DNA of 17,901 bases from B69-G16 sp964501905. Its GTDB lineage: Archaea > Thermoproteota > Thermoprotei > Thermofilales > B69-G16. Below are positions 1 through 7,518 of this stretch, piece by piece. The stretch lies in contig CAZCTW010000022.1 of assembly GCA_964501905.1 (NCBI GenBank), positions 1 to 17,901 of the forward strand, written 5' to 3'. Under the pieces are notes generated by a model that did not search any database, was not told the origin of the DNA, and worked only from the letters and a program-made list of their open reading frames with translations. The position numbers and the translations under genes were made by a program. Position 1 is the first letter of the stretch. Every line of letters starts with the position of its first letter.

Positions 1-427
1 CTTCGGGGTTAAGCTCTAGTTCAGAGATTATCTTGGTGCAATTTCTAAGGCATTCGGGGCTTATAACGACTGGACTTAGGTAGTAGAGGAATTTCAGTCC
101 TACAAATATGCCTAGACATGATAAAAGAGAGAAGATCGTTATCTTCCTGCTAATGCTGCCCTTAGGGAGACCTCGTTTTTCGATTATACCTATAAAGAAC
201 CCTATAAGCAGAACGAGAACGCCATCAACAATTTCACCTAGTGAGATCCAGTAGAAAGCAGGATAATGACAAATATTTAAGAAGATCACGTAGACAAAAG
301 GTAATAGAGAAAACAAGGCAATAAATAGCAATATCCAATAGTATTCTGGAATTTTTACTATTTCTTTTAAAAAATTCCTCTTGTCTCTTGCTTTTTCCTG
401 CGAGGTATGGACGTTCTTTATGCTCAT
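1..427 (-). CDS. Membrane protein, start of gene only (3' end outside window)
   Basis: The reverse strand is open from an ATG at 425-427 to the window edge, giving 142 codons without a stop. The start is preceded by GGTGATTAA, a good archaeal ribosome site. The protein has a charged N-terminus (about residues 1-28), then three hydrophobic stretches at roughly 30-50, 61-82 and 96-117 that look like membrane helices. Between the second and third lies a short basic loop (EKRGLPKGS). After the third comes a segment with two cysteines four residues apart (PECLRNC), probably outside the membrane. I do not recognise the family and give no function. It is a separate unit from the nuclease genes to its right, which run the same way but end before its own promoter region (428-508). 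Confidence 0.7.
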   Translation of the reverse strand, partial: MSIKNVHTSQEKARDKRNFLKEIVKIPEYYWILLFIALFSLLPFVYVIFLNICHYPAFYWISLGEIVDGVLVLLIGFFIGIIEKRGLPKGSISRKITIFSLLSCLGIFVGLKFLYYLSPVVISPECLRNCTKIISELELNPE

Positions 428-508
428 TTAATCACCATATCTTACTTGCCTGAAATAATTTAAGCTTGATAAATTTAGTTCTCTTACAAGTACATTGTAA
501 ATGTAGAG

Positions 509-1504
509 TCACGCATTCGAGCTTGTAATATCCAGACGTTGGATCAATGGGCAGTTTTTATTTCGCTTTTCAAGTAGTTTAACAAATGACTTTACACTTT
601 CTAGTAGTTCATGTTGTTTTTCTCTATTCGCGTAATTTTTAGCTTTATAGTATAATATGTCTCCTTTCTCGTTATAGGTTATCATTCCGCAGCCTTGTTT
701 AATAGCTTCTCTCACTTGGTATTCTGCGGCTTGTGAAGCTGAGACATACGCCTGGCCTATATAGCCGCCACTGTTAAAGAGGTATCCGAGTGCTTGAGCT
801 ATTCCATGTTTCGCATCCAGTATTCTGTATTGCGCCTCTGCCTCGATTAGACATGTACTTTCCTCACTTCGTCCTTCTCTTAATCTCTTTCCCAAGAGTA
901 TTTCTAAGAGAAATGCTCCTTCGCCGAACGTGCCTGCTCTATATGCGAAGAAATCAGGTCCACTTATAATGCCAAAATTTTGATAAGTTACGAGATAGCC
1001 TTTATTCCTAAAAATGATTCCTGCGAGATATTCGTCGAAGCAGCTTTCCCATTCAGGTTTTATCTCCTCAGGTATGGGGGCTACTAGCACTGAGATAGGT
1101 TTTAAACTTATTTCATTAATTTTTGTTAAATACTCTCGAATCTCACTATAGGATAGTGACCTCAAAATGATATATTTCTCTTCTCTTGTTATAGCGCTCA
1201 GTATTTTCCAGTCATAAAGTGGTAAGCCTTTTATGGGAGGATAATCTTTTAAATCTTTAATTTTTAATCGTCTCAGAGGTACAGGAGGGCATCCTAGCAA
1301 GTCGTCTTCTCTAGGAGGTATAATAACCCATTTTTCATCGTATAGATAATAGCTTTTAGCGGATCCATAAGATGCCAGTAATAAAGCTTCAATACCGCCT
1401 GTCTTAAGATCAAATAAGTTCCTAAGCTCAGGCTCAACATTATGAAATAACCCTGTGTTTAAAAGAACAGACTTTATAACCTCTTTTTTATTATGATAAG
1501 CCAT
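509..1504 (-). CDS. PD-(D/E)XK-like nuclease-fold protein, ExE variant
   Basis: A 331-residue protein of no family I can name. The second half has the order of a restriction-endonuclease fold: a helix around FDEYLAGIIFRNKGY (about residues 157-171), then GPDFFAYR with D184, then a strand CLIEAEAQY with E221 and E223, then a helix (HGIAQALGYL) and further strands. The Lys of the classic (D/E)xK is replaced, giving an ExE pattern like that of BamHI, so catalysis is plausible but unproven. The ATG at 1504 is preferred because AAGTGATTTTT lies just before it; an upstream in-frame TTG at 1531 would add nine residues. A TATA-like TTTTAAATTATTA lies about 25-45 bases upstream. The next gene upstream on this strand (1561-2670) also encodes a nuclease-fold protein, so the two may be co-transcribed. 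Open throughout. Confidence 0.6.
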   Translation of the reverse strand: MAYHNKKEVIKSVLLNTGLFHNVEPELRNLFDLKTGGIEALLLASYGSAKSYYLYDEKWVIIPPREDDLLGCPPVPLRRLKIKDLKDYPPIKGLPLYDWKILSAITREEKYIILRSLSYSEIREYLTKINEISLKPISVLVAPIPEEIKPEWESCFDEYLAGIIFRNKGYLVTYQNFGIISGPDFFAYRAGTFGEGAFLLEILLGKRLREGRSEESTCLIEAEAQYRILDAKHGIAQALGYLFNSGGYIGQAYVSASQAAEYQVREAIKQGCGMITYNEKGDILYYKAKNYANREKQHELLESVKSFVKLLEKRNKNCPLIQRLDITSSNA

Positions 1505-1560
1505 AAAAATCACTTCATGTTCAATATACAAACTTTTAATAATTTAAAATTTATCATTGT

Positions 1561-2670
1561 TTAATATACTGATGAAGCATCAGAAGGAGATTCGCCTATA
1601 GCTAAGGATTTAATAATTATTTTGGAAAATTCCTGTAAGCCCACTCCTCCTGGATAAAATTCGTCTACTACATAGAAGCCTTCATTTTCTAGTCTACGCT
1701 TGGCCCAGTGGGGGATAGGCTTTAGAGAGGCAACTATGAGTACTTTAGGTTTAAAAAGTAAGTTATAGGGTATTAGATCTTCATTAATGACGGCTCCGTT
1801 CTTCCACCATCTTCTGAATGACAAGTTTTTACACTCGATTAAAACATCGAATTTATTGGCTTCGAGAAGGTTGTTAAACCTGCCTTTAGATATAACGAGG
1901 TCGGGTCTTTTCCAAACGACTCGCCTTTCAAAAAGTGGTGTAAAAGGTCCTCTATAACCCTCTGGGGCCTCTCTAATAATTTCAGGTTCAAACCAGCAAG
2001 TATAGTACACTCCCTTCTCATCTACAAAAATGCTCGCGGGCCAAGGTTTCCCCTGCTCAGCAAACCATCCCCTCTCAAATTTTGTCGCTTTTAAAGCTTC
2101 GTGAACTATTTTCAAAGTCCACCATTGATGTATGAGTTTATAGGTCTGCTCGAGGCTCATTTGTCTAGATTCTTCCGGATAGTTACAGAGACAGGCCGCT
2201 TCTCCGTATTTCCAATCCTTGAAGAAATCTGAAACTCTCTCCGATGTTATTAGCTTTATGTTCATTTTCTCTTTAAATTCTTTAATTTCATTTATCATTG
2301 GATAATAAAATTTTTCACCTTCTTCAAGCAAAGTCTTTGTTTTCTCATCTTCTATCTCAAACTGCAGCCTCCTAAGCTCCTCTAAGCTTACATCATACAG
2401 TTTTCTATCTTTAAAATCCTTGAGAAGCTCGGCTGCAGGATATTTCCGAATTATAAAACCTCCAGAGTTGGTAAAGGTAAATTCATAAATCTGCTTCCCT
2501 AAAATTTCCTCCTCCGGAATCTCATATTCAATAATCCACGCTTTTTTATCACCTTTTCTTGTCTGAAGTATAGAGTATTTACTTATATGTCGTAAGAGAT
2601 CACTCTCTAGAACGTAATGAAAAGTCTTTCTTCGAGTTCTAGCTTTAGGCTCATCAACTATTCTAGTCAT
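1561..2670 (-). CDS. PD-(D/E)XK restriction-endonuclease-fold protein
   Basis: A 369-residue protein. The nuclease motif is clear in the second half: a helix with WWTLKIVHEALKATKF (E191), then RPDLVISKG (D257), a short gap, and FDVLIECKNL with the E279-C280-K281 triad, followed by strands (KVLIVASL and GFYVVDEF). This is the canonical D...ExK arrangement of Mg2+-dependent nucleases. Residues 1-180 are charged and helical with a CLCNY pair of cysteines (160 and 162), and could be a target-recognition or partner region; I do not recognise it. A TATA-like element about 20-30 bases before the ATG and no clear Shine-Dalgarno suggest a leaderless transcript. It ends 57 bases before the 1504 start of the next nuclease-like gene. 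Likely role, by inference, is DNA cleavage in defence; the exact substrate is unknown. Confidence 0.7.
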   Translation of the reverse strand: MTRIVDEPKARTRRKTFHYVLESDLLRHISKYSILQTRKGDKKAWIIEYEIPEEEILGKQIYEFTFTNSGGFIIRKYPAAELLKDFKDRKLYDVSLEELRRLQFEIEDEKTKTLLEEGEKFYYPMINEIKEFKEKMNIKLITSERVSDFFKDWKYGEAACLCNYPEESRQMSLEQTYKLIHQWWTLKIVHEALKATKFERGWFAEQGKPWPASIFVDEKGVYYTCWFEPEIIREAPEGYRGPFTPLFERRVVWKRPDLVISKGRFNNLLEANKFDVLIECKNLSFRRWWKNGAVINEDLIPYNLLFKPKVLIVASLKPIPHWAKRRLENEGFYVVDEFYPGGVGLQEFSKIIIKSLAIGESPSDASSVY

Positions 2671-2685
2671 ATATAATATTTCGTT

Positions 2686-2699
2686 AAAATTATTTAAAA
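2686..2699 (-). promoter_or_regulatory. Putative TATA box for the 1561-2670 gene
   Basis: On the reverse strand an AT-only element (TTTTTTAAATAATTTT) sits about 20-30 bases before the ATG at 2670. That spacing fits an archaeal TATA box driving a leaderless or near-leaderless mRNA. It lies in the 83-base gap below the RecB/Hjc-like gene, so the two genes probably have separate starts. Confidence 0.4.
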
Positions 2700-2753
2700 A
2701 AGGTAAGATTTAATCATATGATTTATGCGAATCTAGATGTTTTATCTTTCTTA

Positions 2754-3095
2754 TTATTTTCTGCTTTTTCTCTTTTTGAAGGTTATTTTAGTTATTGGTA
2801 TTCCTAGCGTTTTTGCTAGTTTTCTAGTGGGCTTTGTTATTTTAACTCTTGGTCCTGTTTTTAGCTTGGGTTTGGCTCTTAATTGTCTGGCTTTAAAGTA
2901 TAGATTTTTTATAACTGATGAAGTGATGATTTGCTTGCCTGATTTAGTTTCTATTGCTAGGCGTTCTAAGCCGCGTAGTGCTAGTACGTCTATTTCTCCC
3001 GCTTTTGTGAAGATTCTTTTTCGGACTTTATAGCCTGCTTTTTTATATCTTGATGCTATTAAGTTTTCTAACCAAGATCCCTTTCTCCGTCCCAT
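2754..3095 (-). CDS. Hjc/RecB-like PD-(D/E)XK nuclease
   Basis: A basic 113-residue protein with the compact archaeal Hjc/RecB-like nuclease layout: N-terminal helix RKGSWLENLIASRYKKAGYK with E10, then KAGEIDVLAL (D36), then RLAIETKSGK (E49-T-K51), then a helical stretch and a very basic tail (KKRKSRK). The motif order E...D...ExK matches Holliday-junction resolvase Hjc and the related small RecB/Mrr-type nucleases of archaea. GEIDVLA is more typical of the latter, so I do not assign hjc. The ATG at 3093-3095 is preceded by AAGGGGATT, a strong ribosome site. The lysine-rich tail would suit DNA binding. It is the first gene of the minus-strand block that continues into the two larger nuclease-like genes. 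Open throughout and of normal length for such small nucleases. Confidence 0.75.
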   Translation of the reverse strand: MGRRKGSWLENLIASRYKKAGYKVRKRIFTKAGEIDVLALRGLERLAIETKSGKQIITSSVIKNLYFKARQLRAKPKLKTGPRVKITKPTRKLAKTLGIPITKITFKKRKSRK

Positions 3096-3223
3096 AATCC
3101 CCTTAGAATAATGAAAAATTTGTTAAAAATAAAGTATGTTTAGTGACTTAATTGAAAATATTTATAATGTCAAAGGAGGTGGCAACTTATCGCCTAGTTT
3201 AGGATTTTTAATGTATTATCCTG

Positions 3224-3241
3224 ATATTACGAGAGTAATAT
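3224..3241. repeat. Perfect 7-bp inverted repeat with GAGA loop
   Basis: ATATTAC-GAGA-GTAATAT forms a 7-bp hairpin with a GNRA-type tetraloop. It lies in the 209-base gap (3096-3304) between the small nuclease gene and the end of the HD-like pseudogene. It could be a transcription terminator remnant or an operator. It is too short and AT-rich to be sure. Confidence 0.3.
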
Positions 3242-3304
3242 GAAGATATGAATTGTTTATTTTGAATAGATCAACCGAAAGTATTCTGTTTGGGTTATTG
3301 CTAT

Positions 3305-3784
3305 TTAATGATTAGATCGGTTCTCTAGTTTTAATACTTCTTTAACTACGAATTTTATGATTTTGTCGTGTATACCCATTTTATCTGCCCACTCGATATA
3401 GTCTTTGGCTTTCATTTTCCAGTGGTAGATCGCGTCGAGGGATGCGTGGAGATCGACGGCTAATCTGCCTACTTCGCCGTAGAGACACTCGGCTATTTTT
3501 CTGAGAGTACCCACGGCTTCGCAGTATTTGATTCTGTGCGTGCCTCAGTCATGCTCGAGACATCTACCGGTGTAGCGTATAGGTAAGTATCCGAATTTGG
3601 ATTTGATTAGAATCCCAAGCCTGGGATCGCATTTTTCCAGTTTGCTTATTAAATCCCAATCTAGCTTGCCTTCTTTTAGAAAGAATTCTTTAGGCTTATC
3701 GATCAGCTCATCAACCTTACAGTCGATATCGTCAGGGATCCCGAACTCTCTCGACCACTTTCTATGCACTCTCCAACTAGGCAT
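3305..3784 (-). pseudogene. HD-containing small helical protein, interrupted by in-frame TGA
   Basis: Two reading frames that are exactly in phase are separated by one TGA (3545-3547). The first part starts at the ATG at 3784, with AGGTG nine bases upstream, and encodes MPSWRVHRKW and a following helical region ending in CLEHD. The second part resumes at once with GTHRIKYCEAVGTLRKIAE and runs through AVDLHASLDAIYHW to a normal stop at 3305. Read through the TGA the protein is 159 residues. The stop falls directly after an HD pair, between HD and GxHR; a Trp codon (TGG) there differs by one base. I recall archaeal proteins starting PSWRVH with an HD-x-G motif, but cannot name the family. It lies 32 bases downstream of the DUF4268 gene and was probably in its operon. 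Either a real nonsense mutation, a base-call error, or (unlikely) UGA recoding. Confidence 0.55.
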
Positions 3785-3816
3785 AAAATTGAACACCTTT
3801 TAAGCGATTCACTCTG

Positions 3817-4760
3817 TTAAATTTTTAACTCTTTTATTCTTGGTGTAAGTGTCTTTTTGAATTTCTTAATTACGTCGATACTCCATTTGATAAGTTCTTT
3901 TTTCTTTTCGGGGTCTTCAGCAAGGTCTTCTATGGTAACTGATTTAGGATAATAGATTTCTATTCTGGATGCACGAGCATATTCTAATCTATTCCAAGTA
4001 AGCTGAAAACCTATTTCCTTTTCTATTTCTTCTTTTTCTTTTATTAATTGATCGAATATTTTCTTATTGCGATCGTAGTCTCCTGTATCTATACCTAGCT
4101 CTACGCGAAACTTATCGTCTCTTGTGAATACGACGGCGTACCAGAAACCAGATCTGCCTGCGCCGAGTCCTAGCCAGTTTTGTGGAAGTCCTCTCTTTGT
4201 TTTGGCTAATCCTTCTGAGCGTAATACGTCTGCAAGTTCTTGGAAAAATTGCTGGTAGAGTGATGCTCTGCCGCTTAATAATCCTCTTGCCATCTCGCTT
4301 CTCTTCCATCATTTGGCTTAGACACTATATTAAAGCGTACGGCAGGCCTAGAGTCATCTATTTTTAAAACTTCAAGTTCTATTCCAAAAAACATTACGTT
4401 ACTCGTTACATCGTTTAGCCAATCTAACGCATTTTTATGCTCTTCTCTAAACTCTGGGCTAATCCAAACGATTGAAGAAGCGTTTTTCCCAGCAGAATAC
4501 GTTATTATCTTTCCTAAATGCTCGTGATCCGTCTTGCCAAGCTGAGTCTCTATTACAACCAGTTTATCTTCTCCACTTAAATCCTTGGCTATTATGTCCG
4601 CGCGAAATCCGTCTATCTCTAACTCTGCTCCTACTATTTCCAAATCTATGCCTATAGCCTCGGCAAGCATATCTATATTTTCCACGAGCCAATCGTTAAA
4701 CTCTCTTTCGGTTTTCCAAATCTCTTTTGGGTTAATTTTCGTCAAATGTCCTAGCTCCAT
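3817..4760 (-). pseudogene. DUF4268 nuclease-like protein, broken by a frameshift
   Basis: The first frame (4760 to about 4310) encodes the N-terminal nuclease-like half typical of DUF4268 proteins: REFNDWLVENIDMLAEAIG with E20, FRADIIAKD with D55, VVIETQLGKTDHEHLGK with E71-T-Q73 (an ExQ variant), ITYSAG, and NIVSKPND. The second frame (to 3817) encodes the DUF4268 domain proper, with FRVELGIDTGDYDRNKKIF, RLEYARASRIEIYYP and a final TPRIKEL. Family members continue KPNDW at the junction; here the W is found only after shifting by one base at 4306-4310 (GATGG where GATTGG would join the frames). So one T appears to be missing, and without it the first product ends ten codons later. The start has GAGGTGG upstream and a TATA box. 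Joined length would be about 314 residues, normal for the family. Its role in this family is unproven but is often placed near restriction genes. Confidence 0.8.
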
Positions 4761-4771
4761 CGACCCACCTC

Positions 4772-4786
4772 ATATAAATATTTAAA
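4772..4786 (-). promoter_or_regulatory. TATA box for the DUF4268 gene
   Basis: Reverse strand TTTAAATATTTATATG ends about ten bases before the GAGGTGG ribosome site and 12-26 bases before the ATG at 4760. It is a well-formed archaeal TATA element. Together with the plus-strand gene starting at 4948 it makes 4761-4947 a divergent promoter region. Confidence 0.5.
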
Positions 4787-4896
4787 CATTAAGGGATATG
4801 CTTTTTGTAAAGATATTTCTTAATGAGTTTAAATCTCTATCTTAATCAAAAGAAGTAGTGTCTAGTTATGGAGTAGAGTTGGAATAAAATCAGAAA

Positions 4897-4907
4897 AAGT
4901 ATAAAAA
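4897..4907 (+). promoter_or_regulatory. TATA box for the 4948 gene, flanked by a 10-bp direct repeat
   Basis: AGTATAAAAAT lies about 42-50 bases before the ATG at 4948. The 10-mer GGAATAAAAT occurs twice, at 4881-4890 just upstream and at 4938-4947 directly before the start codon, a spacing of 57 bases. The second copy doubles as the ribosome site (AAAGGA). The repeats could be an operator, but AT-rich sequence makes chance likely. Confidence 0.4.
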
Positions 4908-4947
4908 TGGCGAAAAACTGATAAAATAGTTAAAAAAGGAATAAAAT

Positions 4948-5424
4948 ATGAGTCCTTTAAAGGATGAATTGCTTGCTGAGATTAGGAAATTAGTTCCAGT
5001 TTTTATAGATAATTTACTGGAAGAGGATAAGATGCTAGTGATTGATAGAGTTGAAAGGTATCTGGAAATGGATTTTGCCAAGGCTCTTGAATTGTATCCT
5101 CACTTTGTTTTTCTGATGATCCTAGATATTTTGAGAGAATATTACGTAGACACCATACTTATGATAAAGGAAACGCTATCGTTTTTTACTGAGAATTTCG
5201 AAAAAATAGAGTCTATTAAGTTAGCGTTAAGCCATGGAAATATCATTGATTTAAAAGCTTATGTCGTGAAAGACTACATAGATTTTGCGCATGACTTTAA
5301 AGCGACGTTCTTTAACAACAAATACATAAGAATATTGATAGACATTCTAGAAGAAGATGTTAATACTAAGCCTTTCAGAGATTATTTTATTAAAGTATTC
5401 ATGATAGGTGAGAAGTATCAGTAG
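4948..5424 (+). CDS. Acidic helical protein, possibly the N-terminal part of the next gene
   Basis: A 158-residue, mostly helical, Leu/Ile/Glu-rich protein that I do not recognise. The ATG follows AAAAAAGGAATAAAAT, a reasonable ribosome site, and a TATA box lies upstream. No membrane segment or catalytic motif stands out. Its stop (TAG, 5422-5424) lies 17 bases inside the next gene's GTG start. After that TAG the same frame stays open for another 21 codons that read like protein (beginning FITLLDKCYPQYSDE) up to a TAA at 5488-5490, close to where the next frame takes on clear protein character (LQKIHRLWQAF). So an alternative reading is one ancestral gene of about 385 residues, helical N-terminus plus nuclease domain, now split by an amber codon and a frameshift. 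I favour neither strongly. Confidence 0.55.
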   Translation: MSPLKDELLAEIRKLVPVFIDNLLEEDKMLVIDRVERYLEMDFAKALELYPHFVFLMILDILREYYVDTILMIKETLSFFTENFEKIESIKLALSHGNIIDLKAYVVKDYIDFAHDFKATFFNNKYIRILIDILEEDVNTKPFRDYFIKVFMIGEKYQ

Positions 5425-6103
5425 TTCATTACGTTATTGGATAAATGCTATCCACAGTATTCTGATGAAATATGTTCATTTGAAGAGTAATCTTCAGAAA
5501 ATTCATAGGTTATGGCAAGCGTTTCAGGCATATTCTCTTATAATTGTTGCCGATGCTCTTCTTAGAGCTGGTTCATCAGTACATCCGTATAATTTGGTTA
5601 GCGGAAATTTTATAATAAAAACATATCCCAGAGGTTTCTATTCAAGTGGTAGATATTCATTTTTTGAAATTACATGGCAAAACGAACGTTATTCTCTGTT
5701 CTCTGTACTTAACATAAGACAACGGTTCGGATATACCTTCAATTTAGATATCGCTTTGGTAAATGATGAGCCTCCAGCTAGAGATCCATATGACCATACT
5801 GATGTCTTATTTTTTGGAGAATGCAAACGCGGAAATGGATATTCAGAACTATTAGCTACATATGAAGGTTTATTTTATTTCATATTTGGTAGAAAGTCAG
5901 AGTATTTGAGACGTCGTACCGGTAGAAATGTCTATAGCACGTTAATACTTTCAGGAGATTCTTTTAATACACTAAGAGATGCTCATAACTACTACACGCG
6001 ACACAATCTTCCACTCAGTATATATGACAATATTAGGCCTTACACGATAGAGACAAATCGATTGATGTTAAATTTAGCCAAAGAATTTAAGCGAATCTTA
6101 TGA
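5408..6103 (+). CDS. PD-(D/E)XK nuclease-fold protein (ECK motif)
   Basis: A 231-residue frame from a GTG at 5408. The core begins around residue 30 with a helix (LQKIHRLWQAFQAYSLIIVADALLRA), followed by strands (FEITW, YSLFSV), FNLDIALVND with D114, then VLFFGECKRG with the E138-C-K140 triad and a helix YSELLATYEGLFYFI typical of the region after the catalytic Lys. Then come LILSGD and a helical tail. This D...ExK order supports a nuclease fold, loosely like the C-terminal nuclease of DUF524/DUF2357-type proteins, but I cannot assign a family. The first 28 residues read poorly and the GTG has only a weak ribosome site inside the previous gene, so this frame may be the 3' part of a broken longer gene starting at 4948. 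A 156-base AT-rich gap separates it from the EVE fusion gene. Confidence 0.6.
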   Translation: MRSISSSLRYWINAIHSILMKYVHLKSNLQKIHRLWQAFQAYSLIIVADALLRAGSSVHPYNLVSGNFIIKTYPRGFYSSGRYSFFEITWQNERYSLFSVLNIRQRFGYTFNLDIALVNDEPPARDPYDHTDVLFFGECKRGNGYSELLATYEGLFYFIFGRKSEYLRRRTGRNVYSTLILSGDSFNTLRDAHNYYTRHNLPLSIYDNIRPYTIETNRLMLNLAKEFKRIL

Positions 6104-6259
6104 TAATTATCTTTTCCCATGTTTTAAGAAACCTTTACTTCATAATCACAAAATTAGATTGCTTAATTACTAATTCATTTTATGATATAAGATATATTTT
6201 ATTTTAGAGATTAGTTTTAGAAAAGACTAATATTCTGAAAAACTAAAAATATATCTTGG

Positions 6260-7156
6260 TTGATTAATTTGCCTAAGTATTTAGCTGTTGTGGCTACGGT
6301 TTCGGAGTGGTTGTTTAAGGCTTTGGAGGGAGATGTTAGGGTTTTTCATTTTCCTCCTGGCCGTAATCCTCGTGTTAGGTATTTGGAGAAGGGAGACCCT
6401 GTTTTGGTTTATCTTTATGACCGGAGGGTGTTTGCGGCCGAGTTTGTGATTGTTAACGTTGATCATGTGGATGGGAAAACGTTTAGCGAGAAGTATGCTA
6501 GGTTTGCGGTTGAGGTTGGGAAGGCTAGGTTTCCTAGGAAAGGTGAAAGATGTTGGGTTATAGAGTTTGCCGATTTTCGTGTTTATCCTGTGTGGGTTTC
6601 TCCGGTGGATGTTGGCGCTGATAAGCTGGGTTTATTGGGGTTTTTCAGGCTTTTGACTTATGATAAGTATGAGTGGTTGTTGAGGAATGTGAGGGAGAAG
6701 GCTAGTGAGGAGGTGGAGTATACTCATAAAAAGTTGCAGGATGTGTTGGTGGAGCTCGGGTCGATATTCAATTACATTTCTAGGATGAATTACAAAGATC
6801 CTCACGGCCTCTACATTTACGACGTGGTTTGGCTCGAGGATGAGGGTCTACCTCCTGTCAGAGTGTTTGAGGTCCAGAAGAGCGGTAGCTTGGATGTGGC
6901 GCTTAGCAGGTTGAAACACGCGTATAATTTGTGGGGGGCTCGTTTATACCTTGTAGTCGTCCAAGTGCATGATGCAGTGAGGGCTAGTAGGTTGGTTCAG
7001 CCCTATTTAAGGGGAGCTTTCCATAATTTGAGAAATAAGTTGACGATTATAACGGCGCAACAGCTCATGGAGTTGTATAGGGATATAAGTTCGCATAAGG
7101 AGTTAGTTAGAGAGTTGACCGGAGAATATAAGCTTGTTATAAGTTCTGAGTATTAA
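6260..7156 (+). CDS. EVE/PUA-like domain fused to PD-(D/E)XK nuclease domain
   Basis: A 298-residue two-domain protein. Residues about 6-115 resemble an EVE/PUA-superfamily domain: opening strand YLAVVATVSEW, then PRVRYLEKGDPVLVYL, FAAEFVIVNV, a strand ARFAVEV and DFRVYPVWVSPVD. These domains bind modified bases in DNA or RNA. Residues about 150-275 look like a nuclease fold: helix KKLQDVLVELGSIFNYI (E165), YIYDVVWLED with D188, VRVFEVQKSGS with E204-V-Q206-K207, a helix with ALSRLKHAYNLW, then RLYLVVVQ. The ExQ pattern is a known variant (as in BglII). The fusion order, modified-base reader then nuclease, matches modification-dependent restriction enzymes such as SRA- or EVE-nuclease fusions; that role is inference. 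The start is TTG at 6260, or TTG at 6269 after GGTTGATT. It precedes a small helical gene by 44 bases and is intact amid broken neighbours. Confidence 0.65.
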   Translation: MINLPKYLAVVATVSEWLFKALEGDVRVFHFPPGRNPRVRYLEKGDPVLVYLYDRRVFAAEFVIVNVDHVDGKTFSEKYARFAVEVGKARFPRKGERCWVIEFADFRVYPVWVSPVDVGADKLGLLGFFRLLTYDKYEWLLRNVREKASEEVEYTHKKLQDVLVELGSIFNYISRMNYKDPHGLYIYDVVWLEDEGLPPVRVFEVQKSGSLDVALSRLKHAYNLWGARLYLVVVQVHDAVRASRLVQPYLRGAFHNLRNKLTIITAQQLMELYRDISSHKELVRELTGEYKLVISSEY

Positions 7157-7200
7157 ATTGAATGTGTTTTGCTTATGTAGTGTTGTGTTCTTTTATTGTG

Positions 7201-7518
7201 ATGTCGGAGTGTGGGATTTTTAGTATTGTTGAGTATTTACTTGAGGTTTTAAGCTTTTTTGCCTTTGATTTTCGCCGTATGCGTGAAGTTCCTCTTGGGG
7301 ATGAGTGGTGGTTGCGGATTTTGGATAAGCTTCGGGATATTGTTGAGCGTGGTATTTGTGATGGAGTGGATGTGATTTTTGAGGAATTAAATGGATTTTA
7401 TGAAGATGGGCTAGTTGTCAGTGAAAGCGTTAAGGTTTTTCTCAGGCATTCTATCCTCTGGGAGGATGACGAGGTTAAGCGAGAGTTTGAGGAGTTGCTA
7501 AAGCATGTTGTAGGTTAG
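7201..7518 (+). CDS. Small acidic helical protein downstream of the EVE-nuclease gene
   Basis: A 105-residue protein that I do not recognise, mostly helices with many Glu, Asp and aromatic residues (ending LWEDDEVKREFEELLKH). The ATG at 7201 is chosen because GTGATG overlaps it and gives a good ribosome site; an in-frame upstream start at 7162 would add a hydrophobic 13-residue leader. It follows the EVE-nuclease gene by 44 bases on the same strand, with the same T/G-rich third-position style, and was probably co-transcribed. It could be an accessory or inhibitory partner; nothing in the sequence proves this. Its last 21 bases overlap the end of the AGOG gene on the other strand. Confidence 0.55.
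   Translation: MSECGIFSIVEYLLEVLSFFAFDFRRMREVPLGDEWWLRILDKLRDIVERGICDGVDVIFEELNGFYEDGLVVSESVKVFLRHSILWEDDEVKREFEELLKHVVG

Noticed and set aside
2737..3033. Plus-strand frame with membrane-like sequence opposite the small nuclease gene
   Set aside because: The minus strand has nuclease motifs, a strong ribosome site and good codon use; the hydrophobic plus-strand frame is the expected shadow of a Lys/Arg-rich gene.
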